A stretch of DNA of 64,000 bases. Source: Candidatus Thermoflexus tengchongensis. GTDB lineage: Bacteria; Chloroflexota; Anaerolineae; Thermoflexales; Thermoflexaceae. The stretch spans positions 1 to 64,000 of the forward strand of contig JAEVEX010000023.1 of NCBI GenBank assembly GCA_016842085.1, in the 5' to 3' direction. The position numbers and the translations under genes were made by a program. Below the pieces are notes generated by a model. It did not search any database. It was given only the letters and a program-made list of their open reading frames with translations, and was not told the origin of the DNA. Below, piece by piece: positions 34,329-43,989 of this stretch. Every line of letters begins with the position of its first letter. The stretch's first letter is position 1.

Positions 34329-35495
34329 ATGGCGTTCACCATTGAGGACCTGCGAGATCTTCTCGAATTGCTGCGGGCGCACCCTGAGTGGCGGGAGCCG
34401 TTGTGGGCGTTGCTCGCCTCGGAGGAGGTGCGCCGGATGCCGGCGGAGCTCGCGGCCCTGCGGGAGGCCACCGAGCGGGGCTTCCGGCGCGCCGCCCGGC
34501 TGATCCTGGCCCTCCACCGCGCCCAGCAGCGGCAGGCCCGGGAGACCGATCGCCGCTTCGCCGAGCTGGCCGAGGCGATCCGCCGCCTGAGTGAGGAATT
34601 CGCCGCCCACCGCCAGGAGTTCCTGGAACATCGCCGGGAGTTTCAGGAGCATCGCCAGGAGTTTCTGGAATACCGGGCGGAGACCGAGCGTCGCTTCGCG
34701 GAGCTGGCCGAGGCGCAGCGGCGCACGGAGGAGAATCTTAACCGATTGAGCGAGGCCTTCGCCGCCCATCGTCAGGAGTTTCTGGAATACCGGGCGGAGA
34801 CCGAGCGTCGCTTCGCGGAGCTGGCCGAGGCGCAGCGGCGGCACTATGAGGAATTCGCCGCCCATCGCCAGGAGTTCCTGGAGCACCGTCAGGAGTTTCT
34901 GGACCTCCGTCGGGAATTCCAGGAGCACCGCCAGGAGTTTCTGGAATACCGGGCGGAGACGGATCGGCGCTTCGCCGAGCTGGCGGAGACCGTCCGGATC
35001 CTCACCCGGCGGGTGGGGGATCTGGATGGCCTGGTCCGTGGCTGGATCCACGAAGATCGCTATCGCACCCGTTCTCGCCGCTACCGCCGCCTGGTGCTGG
35101 ATCCCCATATTCTTTCTCCTGAGGAGCGGGAGGCGTTCCTCCGCCAGATGGAGATGGCCGGCCGGCTCACTTCCGAGGAGGCGGCCGAGCTGGAGGAGGC
35201 CGATGTGCTGGTGCGGGGTCGGTCCCGGGCGACGGGGGGCGAGGTCTTTCTGGTGGTGGAGGTTTCGGCGACGGTGGATACGGACGATGTGGAGCGGGCG
35301 GTGGAGCGGGCGGAGATGCTGCGGCGGGCGGAGCCGGGGGCGGAGGTGATTCCGGTGGTGGCGGGTCCGGCGATCCATCCTCGGGCAGCCCAGGCGGCCC
35401 GGGCTCAGGGGGTCTGGTGGCTCACCGACAGCCGCCCCTACGCCCCTGAGGAGATCCCCGCGGGAGAAGGCCGGGCCGGGCCGGGGGCTTCCTGA
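34329..35495 (+). CDS. coiled-coil repeat protein with C-terminal nuclease-like domain
   Basis: 388 residues from the ATG at 34329 ([15 protein letters not shown]), preceded by GGAGGCTTCT. Residues about 60-235 are a long charged coiled coil made of repeated blocks such as [19 protein letters not shown] and [10 protein letters not shown]. The C-terminal about 130 residues ([45 protein letters not shown]) resemble PD-(D/E)xK-like domains of the DUF3782 type often found in thermophiles. The near-identical DNA blocks in the coil make copy-number change by slippage or recombination likely. Function unknown. Confidence 0.7.
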   Translation: MAFTIEDLRDLLELLRAHPEWREPLWALLASEEVRRMPAELAALREATERGFRRAARLILALHRAQQRQARETDRRFAELAEAIRRLSEEFAAHRQEFLEHRREFQEHRQEFLEYRAETERRFAELAEAQRRTEENLNRLSEAFAAHRQEFLEYRAETERRFAELAEAQRRHYEEFAAHRQEFLEHRQEFLDLRREFQEHRQEFLEYRAETDRRFAELAETVRILTRRVGDLDGLVRGWIHEDRYRTRSRRYRRLVLDPHILSPEEREAFLRQMEMAGRLTSEEAAELEEADVLVRGRSRATGGEVFLVVEVSATVDTDDVERAVERAEMLRRAEPGAEVIPVVAGPAIHPRAAQAARAQGVWWLTDSRPYAPEEIPAGEGRAGPGAS

Positions 35496-35524
35496 GGGAT
35501 GGCGATTCGAAGCCATCCGGGGAA

Positions 35525-35788
35525 GATGAAGCCCATCTGCTGGATATGCTGATCGCTGCCCGTGAAGCCCAGGATTTCAGCGAGGGGCTCACCTGGGAGG
35601 AATTCCAACGGATACATCAATTTCGGGAATGCCTGGAGCGCGAAGGTGTGGAGACCGAGCCGGTCATCGAGTTGCCGCTGTTTACCTGGATCAATGAGCC
35701 AGCCCTGAAAAAGAATATACATCCTATCATCGGTTGCGATGGCCGCTGGCGCGGTTTCACGGTGCAGGCTGGACCCGAGGCAGGGTGA
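35525..35788 (+). pseudogene. HepT-like (DUF86) toxin N-terminal fragment
   Basis: The frame reads [19 protein letters not shown] and [11 protein letters not shown], the first helix pair of HepT/DUF86 toxins (RNases of the HepT-MNT systems). The essential RxxxxH motif region is missing; the rest of the frame ([16 protein letters not shown]) is unrelated. No MNT nucleotidyltransferase partner is visible. It overlaps the 3' end of the sensor kinase gene on the other strand by a few bases. Confidence 0.5.
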
Positions 35789-38501
35789 GGAGGACCTCGG
35801 TTCCCTGAGGGGAGCGCGGGCGGATGTGGAGTTTTCCGCCATGGGCTTCGATCACGGCGCGGGCAACCGCCAGGCCGATCCCCATCCCCCTAAACCGCCG
35901 CGTGGTGCCTCCCTCCACCTGATAAAAAGGCTGATAAAAAGGCTGCCCGATTCGCTCCATCTGTTCCATCGGGATCCCGATCCCTTCATCCCGGACCCGC
36001 AGGTGCACCTGGCTTCCTTCCACCTCCAGGGCGATCTCAATGGTCCCTCCCCGGGGCGAGAATTTCGCCGCGTTGTCCAGCACCTCTCCGATCGCCCGGA
36101 TCAGCCCCTCCGGGTCCCCGATCAGCCACACCTCTTCGACAGGCAGCCGGGCCACCACCCGATAGCGCCCGGGATCCAGCCGGGTTTTCCAGCGATGGAG
36201 GATCTCCTGCACCAGTTGTTTCAGATCCAGCGGGATGCGGGCCAGCTCTCCCGCGCGGGTGGCCTGCAGGGTGAGCAGCAGCTCCACATACCGGTGCAGC
36301 TCCCCCAGGCGCTCCCGGCTGACGGTGATCGCTTCCCACTGTTCCGGGTTCAGGGGGCCCAGCGCGCCCTCGGCCAGCAGCTCCAGATAGCCCATCGCCA
36401 CCGCGAGAGGGGTGCGCAGCTCGTGGGAGACGTTCTGGATCATCTCCTCCCGAAGGCGGAGCGCCTCATGAAGCGCCCGGTTGAGGGCGGCCAGCTCCTG
36501 GGCCTGACGCTGGGTCCGTTGCAGCAGCCGGGCGCTCTGGATGCCGGTCGCCAGCAGGTCCGCAAGGCTCTGGAGGAGCTCCCGGGTCTCCGCATCGAAC
36601 GTCCGGGGCGTCCGCCAGATCACATGCAGCACCCCCACCCGCTCCGGGCCTCGCCACAGGGGAAGCGCGGCGTGGCTTCGGATCCCCTCTCGTTCGATGA
36701 TTTCCTGGCTGGCTGGAGGATACGGATAGCGTGCGCAATCCTCCACCCATAAGGGCTCGCCGCGCATGGCCACCCAGCCGGTGATGGTCTCCTCCGCTCC
36801 CTTTGCGGAAATTCGGATAACCGGAATGGCGGTGAAACCCCGTTCCACCACGACGCGGAGCTGTTGGGGATCCTCTTCGTCCGTGGCATAGATATTGAGG
36901 CCATCAGCCGGGAGATGGGTGAGGATCTCCTCCGCGGCCCGGCCCAGAAGAGTGGGGAGATCCTGGAGTTCGGCCAGCGCCCGCGCCGTCTGGTAAAGCA
37001 CATGGAGACGGGTGGCCTGGGCCTGAAAGGACTGGAGCAGCTGCAGGCGCTCGGCGACGGCCCCCAGCTCTCGCCCCACGGCCTCCAGCAGGGCGATCTC
37101 CTCCGGTTGCCAGATCCGCGGCTCCCGAGCCGCCAGGCTGAGCCCGCCTATCCGTTGCGCTCGGTGGAGAAGCGGCACGGTGAGGGAGGCCTGGATCCCG
37201 AAGCGGGCCATGGCCTCCCGCATGGCCTGCAGAGGGTGATCCGGGGGCAGGGTGGCCCAATCTGAGACGGCCAGGGGTTCCCGGGGCTCCAGCCCCGCCT
37301 GGCGAGCGATCGCCGCGCTCTGGGGACCGAAGTCCTCCGGCAGGCCATGGAGGATGGCTTGCCCTTCCAGCCAGATGGCGCCGATGGGAACGTTCAGGAG
37401 GGCGCGCAGGTGGGTCAGGGCGCGATCCATAAGGGCCCGGAGATCCCGCGCTTCCGTGGCTTCTCGAAGGATCGTATGGAGGGTCTCCAGGTGGGCGGCC
37501 CGCTGCTGGGCCGCCTCCAGCAGGCGAGCCCGTTCGACGGCCCCGGCCACCTGGGCGGCCACGGTCTCGGCCAGCCGGATCTCCTCCAGGGTAAAGCTCC
37601 GGGGCTGTCGCACGCTGTCGATCCCCAGGGTGCCGATGACCCGATCTTCGACCACGAGGGGGACGATCAGCAAGGAACGAATGCCCATAGCCTGCAGGAC
37701 AGGTTGCACCGGACCCAGGAGGGGATCGGTGTCCACGTCGGCGATGGGCAGGGGCTGGCGGTTCTCCAGGATCCAGGCCATGGAGGGATTGCCGGGGATG
37801 GGGATGGTCACCCCCAGGCCGGAGGGCGTGCCGATCGGGTTGTATTCCGCCACCACCTGGAGGCGATCGCCCGATTCCGCCATCAGGGCAATGGCCCCCC
37901 GATCCCCCTCCAGCAGGGTAACCATCTCCGCGGTGATGCGGCTTAAAAGCTCTCTCAAGGGAAGGGTCTGGTTGGCCAGCTGGGCGATGCGGCTCAGGTT
38001 CTGGAGGCGGCCATATTGCCGCTGGATCCGATCCATGGTGCGAAGATGTCCCAGGATCGCGCCGCAAAGCCTGCTCGCCAGGGTCAGCGATTGCCGGGCG
38101 TCTTCCTCCAGCCGGAAATCCGGGGGGATCAGGAAGTTCATCACGCCATACGTATGGCCCCGAAAGCGAAGGGGGATCGTCAGGTGCGTCGCCTGCAAGC
38201 CCAGCGATTCCAGGCGCTCGCAGCCGATCCAGAGCGCTGCTTCCGATCCCTCTCCGCGCAGCGCCATGCGCTGGCAACGGCATGGCGACCATCGAAGAGG
38301 CGCCTGGCCTCCGGCCTCCAGCTCCGGCGGTAACCCGACAGCGGCGATCAGAGAAAACGTTTCTCTCTGATCGTTCTCGATCCAGGCCATCCAGGCGCTG
38401 GATAGCCCCAGCTCATCCAGGAAGGTGCGCAGGATGGCTTCGGGGATCGCTGGGGGATCCAGCGTATCCAGGAGCTCCATGAGACGAGGGAGCAACGCCA
38501 T
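35757..38501 (-). CDS. multi-GAF sensor histidine kinase
   Basis: 914 residues, no membrane segments, so a cytosolic sensor. Several GAF-type domains fill residues about 1-660; segments such as [20 protein letters not shown] and [18 protein letters not shown] mark individual GAFs. The HisKA domain has [20 protein letters not shown] (phosphoacceptor His near 692). The HATPase has [14 protein letters not shown] (near 810) and [18 protein letters not shown]. It would autophosphorylate and pass phosphate to a response regulator, but no receiver gene is adjacent, so it is an orphan kinase here. The ligand is unknown. Confidence 0.9.
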   Translation of the reverse strand: MALLPRLMELLDTLDPPAIPEAILRTFLDELGLSSAWMAWIENDQRETFSLIAAVGLPPELEAGGQAPLRWSPCRCQRMALRGEGSEAALWIGCERLESLGLQATHLTIPLRFRGHTYGVMNFLIPPDFRLEEDARQSLTLASRLCGAILGHLRTMDRIQRQYGRLQNLSRIAQLANQTLPLRELLSRITAEMVTLLEGDRGAIALMAESGDRLQVVAEYNPIGTPSGLGVTIPIPGNPSMAWILENRQPLPIADVDTDPLLGPVQPVLQAMGIRSLLIVPLVVEDRVIGTLGIDSVRQPRSFTLEEIRLAETVAAQVAGAVERARLLEAAQQRAAHLETLHTILREATEARDLRALMDRALTHLRALLNVPIGAIWLEGQAILHGLPEDFGPQSAAIARQAGLEPREPLAVSDWATLPPDHPLQAMREAMARFGIQASLTVPLLHRAQRIGGLSLAAREPRIWQPEEIALLEAVGRELGAVAERLQLLQSFQAQATRLHVLYQTARALAELQDLPTLLGRAAEEILTHLPADGLNIYATDEEDPQQLRVVVERGFTAIPVIRISAKGAEETITGWVAMRGEPLWVEDCARYPYPPASQEIIEREGIRSHAALPLWRGPERVGVLHVIWRTPRTFDAETRELLQSLADLLATGIQSARLLQRTQRQAQELAALNRALHEALRLREEMIQNVSHELRTPLAVAMGYLELLAEGALGPLNPEQWEAITVSRERLGELHRYVELLLTLQATRAGELARIPLDLKQLVQEILHRWKTRLDPGRYRVVARLPVEEVWLIGDPEGLIRAIGEVLDNAAKFSPRGGTIEIALEVEGSQVHLRVRDEGIGIPMEQMERIGQPFYQPFYQVEGGTTRRFRGMGIGLAVARAVIEAHGGKLHIRPRSPQGTEVLLTLPRVQPAP

Positions 38502-38839
38502 TTCTATCCCTCCGTGAACCCATGCAGGGGGGAGTGTGGCGATGGAGGACTGAAGGGGAGGCCCATGGTCGTGGCACTCCTATGGGGAAGGCCTGGACGA
38601 GGGGCCAGGCTTCATCCGGATGGGGCTCAATCCGGGAGATCCGGTGAGCCCTGTGACCGATAGAAACCCGAAGGGCAAGGTCAATCCCCGCCGGAGGGGG
38701 ACGATGGCAATCCCCCCCGGGGGGATATAAGGAATGAGGGATTAGGATTCGGGTCCCGTAGCGCAGGCTCCGCCCGGGTTTTTGAACAGGGATCGAGCCG
38801 CCGTGCATCTTCACTGCCTCCAGCGGAACATTGGCTCCC
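38502..38839. other. gap with no gene recognised
   Basis: About 340 bases upstream of the kinase gene. I see no coding frame with family character. It presumably holds the kinase promoter, but no clear -35/-10 pair is visible. Confidence 0.4.
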
Positions 38840-38870
38840 CGTAGGGCAACTGCAAAGCAGTTGCCCTACG
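38840..38870. repeat. palindromic repeat at a truncated ahcY end
   Basis: CGTAGGGCAACTGC-AAA-GCAGTTGCCCTACG: 14-bp perfect arms with a 3-base loop. It is unlike the palindromes at 16517 and 17477. It abuts the remaining 3' end of an ahcY gene. Confidence 0.85.
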
Positions 38871-39010
38871 TTTACGTCGAGCGCCAGATCCATGGGGTGC
38901 CCCGGGAGCTCGATCAGGCGGTGGCCCGGCTGAAGCTGAAGACCATAGGGATTCGGATCGACCAGCTCACCCCGGGGCAGGAGCGCTACCTGGCCTCGTG
39001 GAAGGAGTAA
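38867..39010 (+). pseudogene. ahcY: 3' fragment of adenosylhomocysteinase gene
   Basis: The frame ends PRELDQAVARLKLKTIGIRI then DQLTPGQERYLASWKE and a stop, the conserved C-terminal tail of S-adenosylhomocysteine hydrolase, which contributes to the neighbouring subunit's active site. Everything upstream is missing and replaced by the palindrome, so only about 45 codons survive. Confidence 0.8.
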
Positions 39011-39086
39011 CGTTTAACCATAACAGCGTTATGGTTAATTATATTCTAACCTGCGGGCCCGTCAAAGGGGCATGCTCGTTTCGGGG

Positions 39087-39141
39087 GAGGTGGGCGGGCC
39101 TCTGGCATGCCCATCCACCGTTCGGATCTGGAGAGATCAGC
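39087..39141 (+). repeat. 55-bp direct repeat, left copy
   Basis: A perfect match to 40352-40406. The two copies flank the UPF0175-DUF3368 toxin-antitoxin cassette. Confidence 0.95.
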
Positions 39142-39193
39142 TCCCTTCCCGGGATGGCGAGCGCGGCCGCCAAAGCCCGGGCGAAGGCCCTTC

Positions 39194-39724
39194 TCACTCT
39201 TTCCGTTCCTCCGCTTCGGCCTCGGATTCCGGCTCAGGCCGGAGCTCCCCCGCCTCTCGCAGCACGCTCTCGTGGAGGTCCGGGGCGAGCCGGAATCCTC
39301 CTGCTATCAGCTCGTCGAGCATGGGCTTCACCTCAGGGATCACGCCGCGGCCTTTCGCTATAAGCAACACCCCGAGGAGGCCTGTCACCTTTACCCCTTG
39401 CCTTTGTGCTTCCCGTCGGGCCGCCCGGTCGTCGCTCAGCAGCACCGCCCCGCGCTCCACAGCCAGGGCGATCGCCTCCCGCTCCCCCCGTCCCAGCCGC
39501 TTCGGCAACCCCTCCACCCGCTTTCGATCCTGGACCCGGACGACGCGGATCCAGTCGTTCAGAGCCTTCTCCAGTGCCTCGGCCCCTGGCTTTCCCGGCA
39601 CCTGCAGCTCCCAGGCCACTGCCTCCGGGATCCAAACCTCCCTCTCGCCCACGGCCTCGCGCAGTAGCTCCAGGTGCCCGATCCGGGCGAGCAGGATCAG
39701 GGTGGATGCATCCGCGACGATCAT
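39194..39724 (-). CDS. DUF3368 PIN-fold toxin
   Basis: 176 residues. MIVADASTLILLARIGHLELL holds the first conserved Asp (Asp5), RLGRGEREAIALA a conserved Glu, and VLLSDDRAARREA a further Asp pair, the acidic triad of PIN-domain RNases. DUF3368 proteins act as toxins paired with UPF0175 antitoxins, exactly the gene found upstream. The ATG overlaps the antitoxin stop (4 bp), so the two are translationally coupled. Confidence 0.85.
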   Translation of the reverse strand: MIVADASTLILLARIGHLELLREAVGEREVWIPEAVAWELQVPGKPGAEALEKALNDWIRVVRVQDRKRVEGLPKRLGRGEREAIALAVERGAVLLSDDRAARREAQRQGVKVTGLLGVLLIAKGRGVIPEVKPMLDELIAGGFRLAPDLHESVLREAGELRPEPESEAEAEERKE

Positions 39725-39996
39725 CCCTGAAGGGCCTCCCGAAGGATCTCCACGTCCTGCTGCAGCTCCTCCGGGGTCTGGCCGAGTGCGGAGAGGCCAT
39801 GCTTGGCCAGGAGATCGAGCAGCTCCCAGCGATCCACCCCCAGGAGTTCGGCGGCCTTCCCTTGCGAGATCTCCCCCCGATGGAGGAGATCGAGCACCAG
39901 CGCCTCCCGGGCGGCGTGGGCAGCGGCCTCCTCCGACACAAACAGCTCTCGTAGTTCCTCTGGCAACTCCAGCTCAAAACGAACTTTCATTCCCAT
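39721..39996 (-). CDS. UPF0175 antitoxin
   Basis: 91 residues from the ATG at 39996, behind GCGAGGAGAAAACG; a longer frame upstream lacks family character. It reads MKVRFELELPEELRELF near the start and GEISQGKAAELLGVDRWELLDLLAKHG, the helix-turn-helix of UPF0175 antitoxins. It should bind and neutralise the DUF3368 toxin and autoregulate the pair. Confidence 0.85.
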   Translation of the reverse strand: MGMKVRFELELPEELRELFVSEEAAAHAAREALVLDLLHRGEISQGKAAELLGVDRWELLDLLAKHGLSALGQTPEELQQDVEILREALQG

Positions 39997-40351
39997 CGTT
40001 TTCTCCTCGCTTGATTTCCGGAGCTCAACTTCCGCTGGGCCCTGCGCTCCATGTCGTCCACCCCCCTTCGGGATCCAGGACTCGCATCCGGCGCTGCGGG
40101 CACCCACGGATCAGAAGCTCCTCCTCGGGAGGTTGAAAACGAACCGCCGCTGTCTTTCCCGTGATCGTCCCACTTCACTTGCGTGTCATGCGGCGGCCGG
40201 CAGTCGTATCCCCTCGTCCAGCCGCCGCATGGCCCGCTCGATCGCCCCCACGCTCCGTTCCTGTTCAGGGTATCCCGTTTCTATGTTTCAGGCAAACCCT
40301 TTGCCCTTACGGAGGGGAAGGGATGGGCGCATCTCATGGTCAAGAAAGGGA
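39997..40351. other. intergenic stretch with unrecognised gene remnants
   Basis: Between the antitoxin gene and the second 55-bp repeat. On the minus strand one frame reads RSVGAIERAMRRLDEGIRLP and stops, which looks like a protein C-terminus I cannot name. Another short frame (KTAAVRFQPPEEELLIRG) also has protein character. No intact gene is seen. Confidence 0.4.
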
Positions 40352-40406
40352 GAGGTGGGCGGGCCTCTGGCATGCCCATCCACCGTTCGGATCTGGAGAG
40401 ATCAGC
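40352..40406 (+). repeat. 55-bp direct repeat, right copy
   Basis: Identical to 39087-39141. It sits 35 bp past the nrdB stop, in its 3' untranslated region. Confidence 0.95.
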
Positions 40407-40441
40407 CCTCTGGCGGTGCGGCCCGGCGAAAAGAAGGGAGC

Positions 40442-41437
40442 TTATTCGCGGGGGCGCCCGACCTCGTAATTCACGTTGCGGGCTTCGAAGAAGTTCACCT
40501 GTTCTGGGAGATCGATCTCGGCGGCCAGCCAGCGGAAGGGGTTCGGCGTGTGGAAGTGGGCGCCCAGCCCCAGCTCCTCCAGTCGCCGGTCAGCCACATA
40601 GCGCACATAGGCGTTGAGGGATCCCGCATGGAGGCCCAGGATCGGCCGGGGAAGCAATGCCTGGTTGTAGGCCTCCTCCAGCGCCACGGCCTTCAGGATC
40701 ATCCGGCGCAGTTCCTCCCCCAGGGCCGGCGTTCGCACCTCGGGATGCTCCTGGAGGAAGGCCCGGATCAGGTGCACGCCGAACGAAAGGTGAAGGCTCT
40801 CATCCTTGAGCACCCAGTCGATGATCGTGCCCAGGCCCCGCAGCAGGTTCCGGCGCCGGAAAGAGAGGGCGAAGGCGAAGCCGGAATAGAAGAAGATCCC
40901 TTCCAGAACCACGAAGAAGCCTGTCAGGTTCCGCAGGAAGCGCTGGCGTCCCTCCACCGTGCCCAGGTCCAGGCCTGGCTGTATGATCTCGAGCGTGAGC
41001 TGACGCTGGAAATCCGCTTTCGCCGCCACGGCCGGATGATCCTCCAGCATAGCGAACACCCGCTCCCGATCCAGGGGCAACGTCTTGATCACGTATTCGA
41101 AAGCCATGGTGTGGTTGGCTTCCTCCCAGGCCTGACGGGCGAGATAGAGGCGGATCTCGGGGGCGGTGAGATAAGGATAAAGGGCCAGCACCAGGTTGCT
41201 GGTGACCATGGATTCCATGGGGTTGAAGAAGCCCAGCAGAATTTCCACCGCCTGGCGCTCCTCCTCGGTGAGGCGCTCATGCCAGTCCTGAACGTCATCG
41301 TGAAGGGGTGCCTCTTCAGGAAACCAGGTGTTGCGCTTGGCCTGCTGCACATGGGCATACGCCCACGGATACCGCAGGGGAAAAAGACGCAGCGGCTCCA
41401 CCGGATCGCCACCGATCAACCCGTGCGCGGATCGCAT
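40442..41437 (-). CDS. nrdB: class I ribonucleotide reductase R2 subunit, class Ic-like (Phe at radical site)
   Basis: 331 residues. The di-metal ligands can be placed by spacing: Glu75 (NPMESM), Glu106 and His109 (WEEANH), Glu179 (VLEGIFF), Glu213 and His216 (KDESLH). The spacings 31-3, and 34-3, equal those of E. coli R2 (D84-E115-H118, E204-E238-H241). The position of radical Tyr122 (His+4) is Phe113, and the first ligand is Glu rather than Asp. Both are hallmarks of class Ic R2 proteins such as that of Chlamydia, which use a Mn/Fe centre instead of a tyrosyl radical. It supplies the radical to NrdA for deoxyribonucleotide synthesis. It lies directly after nrdA and shares its riboswitch-controlled transcript. 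Confidence 0.9.
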   Translation of the reverse strand: MRSAHGLIGGDPVEPLRLFPLRYPWAYAHVQQAKRNTWFPEEAPLHDDVQDWHERLTEEERQAVEILLGFFNPMESMVTSNLVLALYPYLTAPEIRLYLARQAWEEANHTMAFEYVIKTLPLDRERVFAMLEDHPAVAAKADFQRQLTLEIIQPGLDLGTVEGRQRFLRNLTGFFVVLEGIFFYSGFAFALSFRRRNLLRGLGTIIDWVLKDESLHLSFGVHLIRAFLQEHPEVRTPALGEELRRMILKAVALEEAYNQALLPRPILGLHAGSLNAYVRYVADRRLEELGLGAHFHTPNPFRWLAAEIDLPEQVNFFEARNVNYEVGRPRE

Positions 41438-41491
41438 GGACTGGCCTCCTGGGAAGAGAGATCAGGAAGGGAAATGGCGAGGCCATCGCCC

Positions 41492-43870
41492 CTACTGGCA
41501 GGCCTCGCAGGAGCCATCCAGGGCGCAGGCAGCGTCGGCCTGCAGCTCCGCCTCCACTGCCTCCACCCAGCGGGGCCGTTGCACGGCCTTGTTCACCCGC
41601 ACCGTCGCCGGCTCCGCCCGCATGCGGGGCATCACATAACAGTAATAGGTGGCCTTCAGGCCCTTCCGCCAGGCCTCCAGATAAACCTCCGCGATATCGG
41701 CCGGCGTTTCGGACGTGAAGTAGAGGCTGCGGCTGATGCCCATATCCACCCACTTCTGGGCCCGCGCCGTGATCTCCAGCAGGGCCTCCGGCCGGATCTG
41801 AAAGGCGGTAGGGAAGCGCCGTCGCACCGACTCGGGGATCTCCGGGATGGCCCATACATCGCCCTGAGTCTCCACCAGCTGCTCCCGAACCCGTTCCCAC
41901 AACCCCAGAGCTTTCAGCGTCTGGACCAGCGACGGATTGAACTCCACGAAGCGGCCGGAGAGGGTGGTTCGGACGAAGAGGTTGCTGAAATAGGGATCCA
42001 TGCTGGGGCTGGTGCCGGCGATCAGGGCGATGGTCGCGGTGGGAGCGATGGCCATCACCGCGCCGTTGCGGATCCCCTGACGCACTGCCTCCCGGAGGAC
42101 CGTCCAGCCCAGCCGGCCCCGGCGGTCCACCCGGATCGTCCGCCCGCGCTCCCGCTCGAGGTCCGCCAGGGTATCGAAGGGCAGACGGCCTTTGGACCAC
42201 TCGCTGCCGGCGAATCGCGGGAAGGGCCCGCGTTCCCGGGCCAGGGCGCAGCTGGCCCGGATGGCGTGAAAGGAGAGAAGCTCGACGATGCGGTCGGCCC
42301 ACTCCGCAGCCTCCGGGTCATTGAAGGAGAGACCCTGACGGCTCAGGAGCTCTGCGAACCCCATGCAACCCAGGCCCACCGGACGGTTCATGAGGTTGCT
42401 GCGGCGGGCGCGCTCCGAGGGGTACAGGTTCAGATCGATCACGTTGTCCAGGGCGCGCATGGCGATCTCAACGGTGCGGGCCAGCTCCGCCTCATCCAGG
42501 CTTCCGTCGTCTTTCAGATGACGGGCGAGGTTCACGCTGCCCAGGTTGCACACCGCGATCTCCTCCGGGCTGGTGGGCAGCGCCACCTCCGTGCACAGGT
42601 TCAGGGAATGGATGACCCCCGCGTGGCGCAGCATGCTGCGCAGGTTGCTGCTATCTTTGAAGGTGATCCACGGATGTCCGGTTTCCAGAAGGGCGGCGAG
42701 GATCCGCAGATACAGTTCGCGGGCGCGCACTTTCCGCCATGCGCGGCGGGGGATCTCCCCTCGCTCCGCCCGGGCGATGTGCTCCTCATAGCGCCTCCGG
42801 AAGGCCTCTCCGTAGAGATCGACCAGATCCCCCGTATACAGCGGGTCGAACAGATACCAGTCCGCATCGGCCTCCACACGCTCCATGAAGACGTCGGGGA
42901 TCCAGAGGGCGGTGTCCAGGGAAGGGGTGCGCCGGTAGGGATCCCCGGCGTTCCGTCGCAGATCCAGGAAGGACTCGATCTCCAGATGCCATGGCTCCAG
43001 ATACGCCGCCATCGTTCCTCGCCGCCGTCCTCCCTGGTTGATCGCGTGGATCAGGGCGTCATAGAGGTGCAGGAAAGGGATGAGGCCGCCGCTGCGGCCG
43101 TTGATCCCCCGCACTGGCGCGCCGACAGCCCGGATGCGGGTCACGGAGGCCCCGATGCCCCCCGCATATTTGGCCAGCATCCCGAAGGTCGCCGCGGCGT
43201 CCAGGATGTGATCGAGGCTGTCCAGCACCTCGTAGAGATAGCAGGAGGCCAGCTGGTGGTGAGGGGTGCCGCTGTTGAACAGGGTGGGAGTGCTGGGGAG
43301 GAAGCGCAGGGTGCTCATCTGTTCATAAAAGCGCACCGCCCATCCCTCGCGGTCCGACTCCCGCAAGGCCAGCCCCATGGCCACCCGCATCCACATGAAC
43401 TGGGGCGGCTCCAGGACCTGACGGGTCTCCGGATCCCGGATCAGGTAGCGATCGAAGAGGGTGGCGAGCCCGATATACGCCAGCAGGGTATCCCGCTCGG
43501 GGACCAGGGCCTGGGCCAGCCGATCGAGGTCGTAGACGAGAAGATCCGGGTGCAGGGCCCCGCGCCGCACCCCCTCCCGGATATAGGCGGGGAAGGAGGA
43601 TGCATAGTCCGGGCGGTCGGAGCCCAGCGCCTCCAGAAGGATACGCCGGCGCATCAGCGCCGCGGCCGCCCGCTCGTAGAGCGGGTCCTCCCAGATCCGC
43701 GCCGTGACCAGCAGGAGCAGCGCTTCCAGGGCCTGGGACGGATCCAGCTGGTCCACCGCGCTTTCCTGAGCTTCCTTCAGGATCGGATCGCGGAGCGCTT
43801 CCGGCAGGCCGGTCTCCTGCAGGTAACGATGAAGCGCCGTCCGCTCCCATGAGGCGGTCGACATGATCAT
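41492..43870 (-). CDS. nrdA: ribonucleoside-diphosphate reductase catalytic subunit
   Basis: 792 residues from the ATG at 43870, which follows GACGGAGGGCGCG. It holds the ten-stranded RNR barrel: LPSTPTLFNSGTPHHQLASC with a redox Cys, VINQGG-like HAINQGGRRRGTMAAYLEPW, the NLCTEV finger-loop cysteine, and PTATIALIAGTSPSMDP. The C-terminal thiol pair is CEACQ at the very end (Cys-x-x-Cys), used to re-reduce the active site through thioredoxin or glutaredoxin. It partners the R2 gene 54 bp downstream. A cobalamin riboswitch precedes it, suggesting it is switched off when B12 is abundant, perhaps in favour of a class II enzyme elsewhere. Confidence 0.93.
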   Translation of the reverse strand: MIMSTASWERTALHRYLQETGLPEALRDPILKEAQESAVDQLDPSQALEALLLLVTARIWEDPLYERAAAALMRRRILLEALGSDRPDYASSFPAYIREGVRRGALHPDLLVYDLDRLAQALVPERDTLLAYIGLATLFDRYLIRDPETRQVLEPPQFMWMRVAMGLALRESDREGWAVRFYEQMSTLRFLPSTPTLFNSGTPHHQLASCYLYEVLDSLDHILDAAATFGMLAKYAGGIGASVTRIRAVGAPVRGINGRSGGLIPFLHLYDALIHAINQGGRRRGTMAAYLEPWHLEIESFLDLRRNAGDPYRRTPSLDTALWIPDVFMERVEADADWYLFDPLYTGDLVDLYGEAFRRRYEEHIARAERGEIPRRAWRKVRARELYLRILAALLETGHPWITFKDSSNLRSMLRHAGVIHSLNLCTEVALPTSPEEIAVCNLGSVNLARHLKDDGSLDEAELARTVEIAMRALDNVIDLNLYPSERARRSNLMNRPVGLGCMGFAELLSRQGLSFNDPEAAEWADRIVELLSFHAIRASCALARERGPFPRFAGSEWSKGRLPFDTLADLERERGRTIRVDRRGRLGWTVLREAVRQGIRNGAVMAIAPTATIALIAGTSPSMDPYFSNLFVRTTLSGRFVEFNPSLVQTLKALGLWERVREQLVETQGDVWAIPEIPESVRRRFPTAFQIRPEALLEITARAQKWVDMGISRSLYFTSETPADIAEVYLEAWRKGLKATYYCYVMPRMRAEPATVRVNKAVQRPRWVEAVEAELQADAACALDGSCEACQ

Positions 43871-43921
43871 CGCGCCCTCCGTCGAGGAAAGGATGGCGCG
43901 GGAGAACCGCCGGCGTAGGGG

Positions 43922-43986
43922 TAAAGCCTCCCGAAATCCGGAGGCTGCGCCCATCGCCCTCCCGCGAGGCGATGGCGGTTGCAGGG
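43922..43986 (-). promoter_or_regulatory. expression-platform hairpins between riboswitch and nrdA
   Basis: Two stems follow the riboswitch on the transcript: GCCATCGCC facing GGGCGATGG, and GCCTCCGG facing GGGAGGC. One may act as an anti-terminator, terminator or ribosome-binding-site sequesterer. Their order close to the nrdA start fits a translational or transcriptional switch. Confidence 0.6.
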
Positions 43987-43989
43987 GAG

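Noticed and set aside
39803..43852. A 1349-codon open frame on the plus strand opposite nrdA-nrdB
   Set aside because: It is a shadow of the high-GC coding frames of nrdA, nrdB and the TA genes; it has no family character and no ribosome binding site.
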